64,000 nt of DNA from Rapana venosa (lineage: Eukaryota; Mollusca; Gastropoda; Neogastropoda; Muricidae): assembly GCA_028751875.1 (NCBI GenBank), contig CM054155.1, positions 3,785,615 through 3,849,614 of the forward strand, in the 5' to 3' direction. The notes beneath the pieces were generated by a model that ran no database searches, was not told where the DNA came from, and worked only from the letters and a program-made list of their open reading frames with translations. Both the position numbers and the translations under genes were made by a program. This document shows, one piece after another, positions 12,302 to 22,559 of this stretch (position 1 is the stretch's first letter; each line of letters starts with the position of its first letter).

Positions 12302-15300
12302 GCTAGAGTTCCAAGCTTTACCAATGGTAAGGTTTTATGAATGTGCTTTTGCCCTCTTTTATTTAACTATAACAAGTAATGATGGTAGCTGCATTCCATC
12401 TTTGGGTGGTCAGATCATATATTTTTGTTGTACTTGCTCTGTTAATGTAACTCTAGCTGAGCTCTTCGTAACCCATCACCACATCAGAGAAAACCTCCTA
12501 GTTGTAATGTATACGACAGCTGGTAGTGGTAGAGTGAGCAAGCTGTCACAGTAAAAATAAAGTTTTATTGAGTCTCTGTAACTTAAGTTTATGGGTTATA
12601 TGAGTAGGGTGAAGGTAAAGTAAAGGGGTGAAGAGTTCAGGATTGCCGAAATATGAATGAATAGTATGAACAACCATTAGTTACTAGTTAGTATCTTTTT
12701 TGTATGTGAATGTGTGTCAGGTGACATACTAAATTAAATAAAAAACGTGAACTGTACATACGATTACATGTACTGTTCCGGACACAAAAAAGATCAGACA
12801 AATAAAACAGTTTAAAACTCCACTAACCTTCATTCCCCCTTTAAAAAAATATATATATATTTTATACTTGTTTACTTGTGGCAGTGTGGTGATGGTGGTG
12901 TATGTGTGTGTGTCACTGTGTGTGTGTCACTGTTTGTGTGTCACTGTGTGTGTATGTGTAACCTGCTTCTTTGACCAACAGACTTGATGACATGAATAAT
13001 TGTGTAGCTCTGGCAGCTGTTGCTTCAACCCATATTTTGATTTTGCAGACTGGCACAGATAAAAAAGTTTGGAGAGCAGGTTGGCGTTACGCTAAACTTC
13101 AGTTATTCCTGCTTGCCCAACACCACTCTGGCACACACCCTCTTGGATTTTGTGGCAACCAAGGACAGCGGCAACAAACAGCACGATGTTGCAGAAATGC
13201 TGTTTAAGGTAACCAAGACACTGTCAGGCAAGTCATATACTGGTATAGGTCTGCTTTTATGAATTATTAAGTGCAGCATCTTTTCATTTTAACTAGTTTA
13301 TAAACTATTCACCTAGACTTAGACACACATACTATAGAAGAAACAGTTTTATGAATTACATAGCTTGTCTACTTCGACTAATTCGATGCTGGGGCTTGTC
13401 CTTTCTTGCCATAGCAGTTTGTGGAGTTTCATTTCTTGGAACAGTAACCATGCACAATATTATAGTGCTTATCAAAAATGCAGTTGTGCACCAAAAATTC
13501 ACCATTTCATGTACATTATTAATATTATATATGTCTGTATGCTTAAAAAAAAACAGCAAAATTTCAAAACATCCAAATGTTACTTTTAAAGAAAACAAGT
13601 GATTCAACATTTATTATTAAAAAAAAAAATTATATCCATTGACGTATGGTGGAAAATCAAGGGAAAGAACTAACTGGAGTGAAATATTGCCATAGTACGC
13701 CACACCTTGCCTGCTGCAGGAAGGACTTCAGCAACTGAGGCCATGTGCAGTACACATTTTCTTATCACCCAGCCATAGTTGATCTTTTTCTTTTGTCCTT
13801 TTCTTTTTTTTTTACCCCCCCCCCCCCCCCCCCCCCCCCCCCCACCCCCACACACATTCTGCTAATGCAGTGGCTGCAGCAGGGGTTGCCATGTGTGCCA
13901 GTACCACCTGTCACGACCCTTGGCACAGGTCCATGGCCACTTGTGACTGATGTGGATGCCCCCCCAAATTTCTTCATTTATGTATAATTTACTGTTTCTG
14001 ATGTTCCAGACCCATTTCACTGACGGCATCATGTTGTCGGAAGATACGATGGTGAAGATTGGCCAGGAGGCGGGCTACGACCCTGCAGAAGTCAAGGCCT
14101 ACGTCAGCAACCCCGCCAACCTGGAGGCCATCAGACAGGCCTCGCGAGACAACTGCCAAAAAGTCAGCGGAGGTGAATATGACATCGACAGACTGATATA
14201 AGAAAAACACGTTCCAGGACAGACTGATATCAGAAAACATGTTCCAGCTCAGACTGATATCAGAAAACATGTTCCAGCACAGACTGATATCAGAAAAACA
14301 TGTTCCAGAACAGACTTATATCAGAAAACATGTTCCAGCACAGACTGATATCAGAAAACATGTTCCAGAACAGACTTATATCAGAAAACATGTTCCAGCA
14401 CAGACTGATATAAGAAAACATGTTCCAGAACAGACTGATATCAGAAAAACACGTTCCAGGGCAGACTGATATAAGAAAAAACGTGTTTCAGCACAGACTG
14501 ATATCAGAAAAACGTGTTTCAGCACAGACTGATAACAATGATATCAGAAAACACATTCCAGCTCAGACTGATATCAGAAAACATGTTCCAGCACAGACTG
14601 ATAACAATGATATCAGAAAACACATTCCAGCTCAGACTGATATCAGAAAAACACATTCCAGCTCAGACTGATATAAGAAAAAACGTGTTCCAGCACAGAC
14701 TGATATCAGAAAACATGTTCCGGCACAGACTGATATCAGAAAACATGTTCCAGCACAGACTGATATCAGAAAACATGTTCCAGCACAGGCTGATAACAAT
14801 TATATCAGAAAACACATTCCAGCTCAGACTGATATCAGAAAACATGTTCCAGCACATGCTGGTATCAGAAAACATGTTCCAGCACAGGCTGATATCAGAA
14901 AACATGTTCCAGCACAGGCTGATATCAGAAAACATGTTCCAGCATAGTCTTGCAGCAATTCTCACCAGATTTCACCTCCATTCCCATCTGTTCAGCCACC
15001 ACAACTGGGAAAGTGAAACAACCTCTCCCTCCATCCACCTCTCATTACATGAATGAATAAATGAAAATAATAACATGAATAAAACCAATTCAAAAGATAT
15101 GCTTTTATCTGGTGTACATTGTATGCTGTGTGGTTTTGATATTTCTGAGCAGACTTCATAATTCAGACTAGTTTTTGTTAAGAGACTTTAATTTTGCAGA
15201 TGTGACCGACTGTCAAAAAGTACCATTTTCTGAACGTCAGTGGTACTCAGTTGGACTTCAGTTTCTTCATGAAGGGGATAAATATCTAGAGGAAAGCTTC

Positions 15301-16111
15301 CATTCCTTTTTTTGTTTTCCAACAACTGTGATTGTAGATTTGCCTTAGATACCTGTGGCATTTGTGTGATGTGTGTGTGTGTTTGTATGAGTGTGGCTGT
15401 GTGTTTGCTTATGTGTGAGCAGTTGTAGTAATCCAGTATTTATTCCATATTCTCTTGGAAGAACTGCATACAAACTGAAAAATACAATGAAGGATAGTTT
15501 GTCATGCAGTTTGACATTTTCACTGATTGAAACTTAACAGAATCGAGAAACTGTCAGATGGAATTAAACACAAAGCTAGACGTAGTTTGCATAGATCTCT
15601 GTGTGTTCTTGCAGGTTAGTTGACATAGATCTCTGTGTGTTCTTGCAGGTTAGTTGACATAGATCTCTGTGTGTTCTTGCAGGTTAGTTGACATAGATCT
15701 CTGTGCGTTCTTGCAGGTTAGTTGACATAGATCTCTGTGTGTTCTTGCAGGTTAGTTGACATAGATCTCTGTATGTTCTTGCAGGTTAGTTGACATAGAT
15801 CTCTGTGTGTTCTTGCAGGTTAGTTGACATAGATCTCTGTGTGTTCTTGCAGGTTAGTTGACATAGATCTCTGTGTGTTCTTGCAGGTTAGTTGACATAG
15901 ATCTCTGTGTGTTCTTGCAGGTTAGTTGACATAGATCTGTGTGTGTTCTTGCAGGTTAGTTGACATAGATCTCTGTGTTCTTGCAGGTGTGCCTACCTAC
16001 TACTTCAATGGACAGCGCATGTTCTCGGGCGCTCAAGATGAGGATGTGTTCATCCGCATGCTGACTACTGCTGCTGAACGCTTCCCAGTGGCCCAGAACA
16101 GCAAGTCATAA
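11541..16111 (+). CDS. DsbA/FrnE-like thioredoxin-fold protein (4 exons)
   Basis: The exons are 11541-11745, 13049-13208, 14010-14172 and 15987-16111, all with GT-AG borders and matching phases. Together they give about 217 residues, a usual length for the DsbA-like family (PF01323; FrnE and 2-hydroxychromene-2-carboxylate isomerase relatives). Cys17-Pro-Phe-Cys20-Trp forms the redox site. FGEQVGV and LPNT lie in the helical insertion, and GVPTYYFNG near residue 177 supplies the cis-proline loop. Family members are thiol oxidoreductases or isomerase-like proteins; the substrate here is unknown. No signal peptide follows the chosen ATG, so a cytosolic location is inferred. One base is missing near 11691-11703: the frame shifts between LRPE and EGMPVPPEYQEP. 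Two intronic arrays flank exons 3 and 4. The family is sure; the function is not. Confidence 0.9.
11746..13048 (+). other. Intron 1 of the DsbA-like gene
   Basis: The intron carries a TG tract (about 11968-12004), a pure AT microsatellite (12254-12298), a fragment of SINE family 2 (12300-12415) and TGTCACTG-rich sequence near 12905-12960. No coding sequence is seen. Confidence 0.7.
12300..12415 (-). mobile_element. SINE family 2, 3' fragment
   Basis: The block contains TTGGCTAGAG, CCAATGGTAAGGTTTT and TAGCTGCATTCCATCTTTGG. These match, with divergence, the corresponding parts of the copies at 20548 and 44030. The tRNA-like head is absent. Orientation is taken from the copies that keep the head. 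Confidence 0.55.
13049..13208 (+). CDS. DsbA-like gene, exon 2
   Basis: The acceptor is ttgattttgcag. The exon reads LAQIKKFGEQVGVTLNF, then LPNTTLAHTLLDF and KQHDVAEMLFK, and the donor is gtaacc. These are hallmark segments of the helical insertion in FrnE-like proteins. Confidence 0.88.
13209..14009 (+). other. Intron 2 of the DsbA-like gene
   Basis: The intron is A/T-rich with a 27-base poly-C run (about 13817-13843). Its short open frames show no similarity I recognise. Confidence 0.7.
14010..14172 (+). CDS. DsbA-like gene, exon 3
   Basis: The acceptor is tgttccag. The exon reads THFTDGIMLSEDTMVKIGQE and continues to NCQKVSGG, ending in phase 1 at gtgaat. A 30-base tandem array begins about 17 bases past the donor. 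Confidence 0.9.
14189..14945 (+). repeat. 30-base intronic tandem array
   Basis: About two dozen units share CAGACTGATATCAGAAAACA followed by TGTTCCAGCA. Some units carry a short TAACAATGA-type insertion or one extra A. The period is a multiple of three, so frames stay open on both strands and give decapeptide repeats such as MFQHRLISEN and MFSDISLCWN. Position just inside an intron and lack of a family make expression as protein unlikely. The array contains the palindromes GATATC and AACATGTT in each unit. Confidence 0.9.
15577..15986 (+). repeat. 34-base array of duplicated 3' splice sites
   Basis: Eleven units, each ending in TGTGTTCTTGCAG or a close variant, precede the true acceptor of exon 4, which is the twelfth copy. 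Copies of ttgcag end at about 15614, 15648, 15682 and so on every 34 bases to 15954, then at 15986. Each unit starts GTTAGTTGACATAGATCTC, so AG is always followed by G, like the real junction. Use of an upstream copy would insert sequence with early stops. Confidence 0.92.
15987..16111 (+). CDS. DsbA-like gene, exon 4 with stop
   Basis: The exon follows the last of twelve near-identical ttcttgcag acceptors. It reads GVPTYYFNGQRMFSGAQDED and ends with the TAA at 16109-16111. GVPT is the cis-proline loop that packs against the CPFC site in the thioredoxin fold. Confidence 0.92.
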
Positions 16112-16680
16112 GAACCAGTCGTCTGATCTGAGATAGTACAGTACATAGATAGAACTTTGATGGAACAGAAAAGAAAGAAATGGCCTGCAGTCTTGGCTTT
16201 ACTCTTATTCTAGTGGCTACCTAGACTCTGTCACAGGTTGGTGATTTGTGGTAATGGCTTCTAGACTGCCAAAAAAAGTTAACTGTTATTCAGAAGGGCA
16301 ATATGCGGTAACCTTTTCCCTGTTTTCTGAAGAGAATACATCAAAATTGTTTATATTCATTTTTCTATAAATACTCTGCCCAGTGTATTCTTCTACATTT
16401 CCTGTGGGCGTCTTGCAGTAATGTTTGTTGTCGTGTTCTTTGATTCAAAGAGAACAAAGGTTATGTGAGTGGATGTTACTTTTATGGCCGTTAATGCCTT
16501 CTTGCCAGTTTGTTCTGTGGTGCCAAGTAAAAAGAATTAATTGTTAGAACAAAGTTACACAAAAAACAATTTTTGGCTAGGAGTTACCTCAACCATAAGC
16601 CATAAGCAATTTTGCAAATTGTGTATTTTCAGAATGAAAATAAATTTTGTAATGATTATTGTACAAAATAAAAGCATGTT
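16112..16680 (+). other. 3' UTR of the DsbA-like gene with polyadenylation signals
   Basis: AATAAA occurs at 16639-16644 and 16667-16672 in A/T-rich sequence about 530-560 bases past the stop. The second, followed by TG-rich sequence, is the more likely cleavage signal. Confidence 0.6.
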
Positions 16681-19600
16681 TAGTATTTTGAAAAAAACAC
16701 AGTTGTTCACTTGATAACATCTTTTTCACAACAGATAGCTGACATTCCTCAGAACTGACTGACAGAAGCTGGTGGCGTTGTTTTTGTGTATATCGAAATC
16801 ATGATCTGGGGGGTTCTCAGCTTGAGAAGGAAAAGAGGCAGAAAGGAATTGTAATAATTATTCTCAGCTTAAGAGCACATATTTCCAGTTCCCCTGAAAA
16901 AGCTGACGGCAAGACAGACAACACTAATGTTCAGTTTAACTGCAAGAAACAGAAGAGATGTTCGACCCTTTTTTCTATGACATTCCCTTCCCAATTTAAA
17001 ATTTAACGAAAATTGTGATCCAGGCTTCGCATTTCAGTTTGCATTTGTTATCTCACAGTTTGGCTGTGTTGTTATTTTCATGAATTTTGTTTTGAGAGTT
17101 TGCAGTGGCGACTGTTCAAGCATTTGGCACTGTACCAGTTCACATCTATGAAGGACTGACACTTATACAAAGAAACAAAAGAATGAGGCAAAAAATCATA
17201 ACGGGTGAAAGAAAAAAACTCACCACACAAAACATAGGTATCCACGTACATTATCACGGTTCTCAACATGCTTGCTTGCGTCTAACATGCTTGTGTCTGT
17301 GCCATTCACATGTTGTGTGCTCTTTACAGCAATATGTTTTCCTAGAAGTTTTCAAAAGTGTAATCAAATGACATTTGTAGAAAATTTACAGCTGCCTTTT
17401 GTTAACTTTCCTTGCAGATTGGCTCTGGCTTGCTTATATAGCTGAAGCACCAGCCTTGGTGGTGGGTCATACAGCAACGCTAACACTTTTCTGAGTGAGG
17501 GAGTAGACAGCTGGTGACTATGTGGACCATTCCTACTGCTGTCCTGTGATGTAATGTTCAGAGCTGACTGCTTTCTTGTAGTGGACACTGTGCTATAGTC
17601 AAATGTGTGCTCTTTCTAGTGGTGAAGGCGAACATGAAGCCTTGGCTCTAGCAGTATTGAAAATATGCTGTGGACGATGCGTGTTTAAAACGGTACCATT
17701 TCTGTCATGTGCAAAGTCCCAGTCAGGCCAGGGACTGTTCAACAAGACCAGAGACAGCAGAAATTGTCCGTTTATTAGTACGGAGGTAAGCAGTTTGTTG
17801 TCAGTACCACGGGAACTGAGGAAAGGGCCTCTCCATCCAGAGTATTTCATCTACTTTCCACATATCTTCCATAGATTTGTTTGTTGATCAGTATATATCT
17901 GATTCACAAACTAGTTTTCAAGAGCTTGCCTAGATGTGCATATTTGTTAAGTGTTACAATGTGTGATACATTTTATAGAAACGGTTATTTGTAAAGAATG
18001 AGGGTCAGTAGTTACATGTCTGTGCTTTTGATCATCTTTTGAATCTGTTATCCTATCAAATGTTATGATTATAGATATATCTCTGTTGATCCAAAACAAA
18101 TAGAATGAAAGGTGCTTGTCCTATGTATTGTTGTTAATGTAGAAATAAATATATACAATATATGAAAGTAGAGAAAATCAGCCTGCTTTTCAGTTGTTTT
18201 TTAATGTTATCTTTAATGTTTATCTTAATGTGGGATTGTTGCACTGCTTATTTTCCATTTTTAAAAATTCACTTAACAGGCACAACAGTCAGATGCAACA
18301 GAATGAGATTGTTATAATATTGTCAGATGCAAGTAAATGAGATTGTTAAAATATTGTCAGATGCAAGTAAATAAAATCATCTGAAACAAAGTATTCAGCT
18401 AACAACACTCACAACTGCGTCATTCCTCAGTATGCATGTCCGAACAGATGCAAAAATGGTTTATACACTTTTAAATCTCTCTCCGTCCTAATGTTGGCAT
18501 CTGGGAATATATAGTTAACATTTCTGTCCTTGATAAGTTGTTGAATTTCTCTCTGCCATCAAAAAGTAAACTCACAATCATCATGGCTTTGGATAGGTTT
18601 TTAAAAAGACATCTGACTATTGCAATGCATAACTTTCATTGACATGCACAGTATGACAATATTTAGTTGCTGTCCATCCATCCATTATAAACGTATTTTA
18701 ATTTAAAAAAAACCAAAATGCTGCCGTTCTTTTAAAATCTGTAATTGACGATATAAATGTGTATATTTTTTAAATATGAAAATGTCATTATACTTTTAAG
18801 CACCCCTTATGGCCCCCCTCCTTCCCCCAACAACTAAGTCAAGAGACTGCTGATGCTGATTATTTTTCTTGGATTATTGTTTTAACTTGTACAAGATCAA
18901 AACAAATGATTAAAATGTTTTAAAAAAACTTGAGAAAAAGTCAAAAGCAGTAAGTAAACTCCTAACATGTTTTCCGTACATGACCTTCCATCCATGTTTT
19001 GCATGAACACACCCTTGTCCCTGTCACATCTTTCATTCAGGCCTTGCTATTTTAAAAAAAATTATATGATCTATTTCTGGTCCACTTGCTTTTGACTTTG
19101 ATGCATAATGATGGCATACATCCCCTCTATTTTTGCAGCTAACTGAAATACATTAGTCAGATGCTACACACTTATTATTAATCAGTTTTTAACATCACTG
19201 GCGTAAATACACCGAGTCTGTCTTTCTGTCTCTCTCTCACACACACCTGGGGAAAAAGCCAGCCAGCAAGCAAGCAAGGAATACTAAAGGGAAAGACAAG
19301 GAAAAAGTGACACAAAACAAACCTGTCGAAAAGCCTGGCCAGGATTCTGTACCGTTCAGTGTGTGAGTGTATTCTCAGGAAAAAACAGTTTTCACCTTTA
19401 CTTTACTTTATTTACGTTGGGGATACTTTTTGATGGCTCTGCTGATTGTACAATCTTACTTTTGTACATGATCATACTTATTATTGCTGCTTCTTCAATT
19501 TCGTGTCATGTCATTTTCTTCTGTTACAACTTGCTCCAGGTAATTTGAGAGGCATTTTGTTTTTATCTTGTCATCATTGTATATTTTTACCTTCTTTTCT

Positions 19601-20547
19601 TTCTCTTTACCTTGATTTGGAAAAAAAAAAAAGAGTATGCACTTCACTGCATGCTCTAAAGATGAATCTTTTGGCAGTTTTCATGGTTGTACCATCTCTT
19701 TCAGCACTGTATTTTGTTTGTTAATCAACAAGCTTGTTTTGTTGTTGTATCAATTAACAGCTGTACTAAATGTTCACGATACAATCAATATTCCAGAGTT
19801 ATGCTACTGACAAACACCACTGTGTTTCTTGTAGGTGCGTATTGGTTGGGTTTTCATTATAAATCAAAGGTGTGTTTCTTCTTGCAAACCTTTTTTTTTA
19901 AATTGTTTGTGTGCCTTATGTTCTGCAGCATGCCTTGCACAAAATACATGAAAAATCTGATGTTAATATAACGAAATGATGCTATTATTAGTGCTTGACC
20001 TGGATATCTGTTGAGTTGGAGAGAAGTATAGAAAATAGTATACACACTGACAGTACTTATGTATGCCATCTTTCTCACTTGTAAATTATACTGTGCATAC
20101 AAGCACACAGGAGAAAATTTACTATTTCTTATTTATGACGTTTGATACATGTGTACGCACACGCATACACATGACCCATGAGCATTTTAATATCCAGAAC
20201 TGTAGTGTCCACATCTCAAAAGTACAAACAAACTCTTTGACTTCAAGATTCTTGTCGCTCGACCTTTGCACCCCTCTCTTCCAAACACGCACACAATGTT
20301 ATGTCTAGTTTTTTGGTCAACTTTTTGTGCACCAATTCTGATGAATAAAGCTGTGATGAGTTACAATGCCAGTGTTACATATAATGTTGTATATGTGCAT
20401 TTTGCATCTTTCACAGTACACACCCAACACCATTTTTCTCTCTCCAAAATTTTACACCAGCTTTTGTTTGTTGGTTGGTTTTTGGTGGTTGTTTTTTGGG
20501 GGGGGTGGGGGGGGGGGGTTAGGTTTTTTTGTTTGGGGAGGATGTTC
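16681..20547. other. Intergenic region, no gene recognised
   Basis: This is A/T-rich unique sequence with scattered short frames. The best of these, 17603-17887, has no motif I recognise. A small 35-base duplication with CAGATGCAA lies at about 18290-18378. I see no splice-linked coding pattern. Confidence 0.55.
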
Positions 20548-21425
20548 CTTGGCTAGAGCTGCGAGGTTCACCAATGGTGAGGTTTTGTGTATGCAGCCAT
20601 TGGCCCACCATTCTGACTTTAGGGATGACGTCTAAACATGACACCAGTGAACATGAGTTAGTTTTAAGATTCTGTCACTTGTTCCATCCAGCAAGCAATG
20701 ACATTAGTTTTAAGATTCTGTCACTTGTTCCATCCAGCAAGCAATGACATTAGTTTTAAGATTCTGTCACTTGTTCCATCCAGCAAGCAATGACATTAGT
20801 TTTAAGATTCTGTCATTTGTTCCATCCAGCAAGCAATGACATGAGTTTTAAGATTCTGTCACTTGTTCCATCCAGCAAGCAATGACATGAGTTTTAAGAT
20901 TCTGTCACTTGTTCCATCCAGCAAGCAATGACATTAGTTTTAAGATTCTGTCATTTGTTCCATCCAGCAAGCACTAACATTAGTTTTAAGATTATGTCAT
21001 TTGTTCCATCCAGCAAGCACTAACATTAGTTTTAAGATTATGTCATTTGTTCCATCCAGCAAGCACTAACATTAGTTTTAAGATTGTCATTTGTTCCATC
21101 CAGCAAGCAATGACATGAGTTTTAAGATTGTGTCATTTGTTCCATCCATCCAGCAAGCAATAACATGAGTTTTAAGATTGTGTCATTTGTTCCATCCATC
21201 CAGCAAGCACTAACCTAGTCCTCTGAAAGGCAGAACGGGTTTTATTTAACCTGTGTGCAAGATGGTCTGCATGCATTTATACTCAGGACTTTGGTTGAGA
21301 GTCTCATCTGAAGGACTTTCACTTCAGGGGAGTGGGGTCAGTACTGGCATTAATCCGCTGGATCAGGCATCTCGGTGGTGGCTCTAACCCTTGCCACAAG
21401 AGTGTGCGCTCAAACACCCTCCCTT
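20548..21425 (-). mobile_element. SINE family 2 with internal 46-base expansion
   Basis: On the minus strand the element has a tRNA-like head (GGGTTAGAGCCACC, about 21380-21400), then CCACTCCCCTGAA and the core CTTCAGATGAGACTCTC. Its 3' part carries TCATGTTTAGACGTCATCCC. Between core and 3' part, about twelve units of 46 bases (20655-21215; plus-strand motifs GTTTTAAGATTCTGTCA and TTGTTCCATCCAGCAAGCA) replace one segment that is single-copy in the element at 44030-44335. Confidence 0.7.
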
Positions 21426-22119
21426 TCTTTTTCCTTTGAAGATACTAGGAAAGATTAATATTTTGTCTCTTCACCTCACATTACAAAAACTTCATTTATT
21501 TAACGGTTAGGAATAATTCTACATTTTTAATCCCATAATGCATGTCAATGTTGGGTGGGTTACAGAGTCACAAACATACTCAATATGCATCCTCTCCCCA
21601 CCTCCCTCCCCCCCAAAAAAATCTTTGAAGTCAGAATGTATCGGCTGTGGCTAGTGGGCAGCCCTGCTGCAAAGTTAAAGGCAAAGTGCACAGGAGAAGA
21701 CCAGGCACGACATGTGCCACCCAGTAAGGGATGGCAGAGAAGAGAAGAGGAAAGAAGAAAAGATCCTCAGTTTGTTCATTCCATTGGCTTGTGTCACACA
21801 GCAGCAATGACACTCTACAGGCCAACAGAAATCAGGGATGATGACCGATTGGTCTGAACTTTTCGTTTTCTCAACATTTGGCAGCCTGGAGCATTCAATC
21901 ACAGAGGACAAATACATGTATTGACAACTGAAAGTATGGGAGATATTCACGTTCATTTACATGCATCAGTTTAAAAAAAAAAAAAATTTTAAGTTTAAAA
22001 ACCCCAAAAAGAAACGTACTTCACACACAGAGACAAAATCCATTCAATATTCCTTCACATATAATTTTATTCAAAACGAAACAGATCTCTCTCTCTCTCA
22101 CATATTATAACAGAATAAT
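21426..22119. other. Intergenic, nothing recognised
   Basis: Mixed unique sequence with a short CT tract near 22087-22099. The open frames at 21555-21857 resemble no family I know. Confidence 0.5.
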
Positions 22120-22551
22120 GTGACCCTCCACCACAAAACGAGTCAGACTGCACCTGACCCACTTTTCTGCTAGGACAAAGTCCTGACTTATTATAGGTAG
22201 GAGGGGATCAGGGTGTCGATTTTGAGATTTCAACTGATCATAAAACTATGAGCTTTCTTCTACCTTGTACCAAAGCACTAAGGCATTATAATTTTGTTTC
22301 TTTTTGCTTAATTAAAAAATGCCTTTAAAATTACCCAAACCTTTTCCTGAATCAGAATTCATCCATTTCTTCTTCTGTCACTTCCTGGAGTCTAGCATTT
22401 CAGTTTGTAATAACTTTTGATACAATTGTATAGTTTTCAATCGGTTTTTAAAATTGAATAACCCTTTCTTTTTAATTACAGATTAACAACATGTCAACAA
22501 TTAAAAACTGACCTCCGGTACAATGTGACTCATTTTGTGGTGGTGGGTCAC
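22120..22551. mobile_element. MITE with about 26-base terminal inverted repeats
   Basis: The left end reads GTGACCCTCCACCACAAAA then CGAGTCA. The right end is its inverse with two mismatches in about 25 bases. TAAT flanks both sides (22116-22119 and 22552-22555), consistent with a target-site duplication, although its exact length is uncertain because the flank is A/T-rich. The 432-base interior has no coding capacity, so this is a non-autonomous DNA transposon of unassigned superfamily. Confidence 0.8.
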
Positions 22552-22559
22552 TAATTAAC

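Noticed and set aside
14189..14945. CRISPR-like array
   Set aside because: Units are contiguous with no unique spacers, in the intron of an animal gene.
17603..17887. 94-codon plus-strand frame
   Set aside because: No motif, no Kozak support and an equally open minus frame; left as intergenic.
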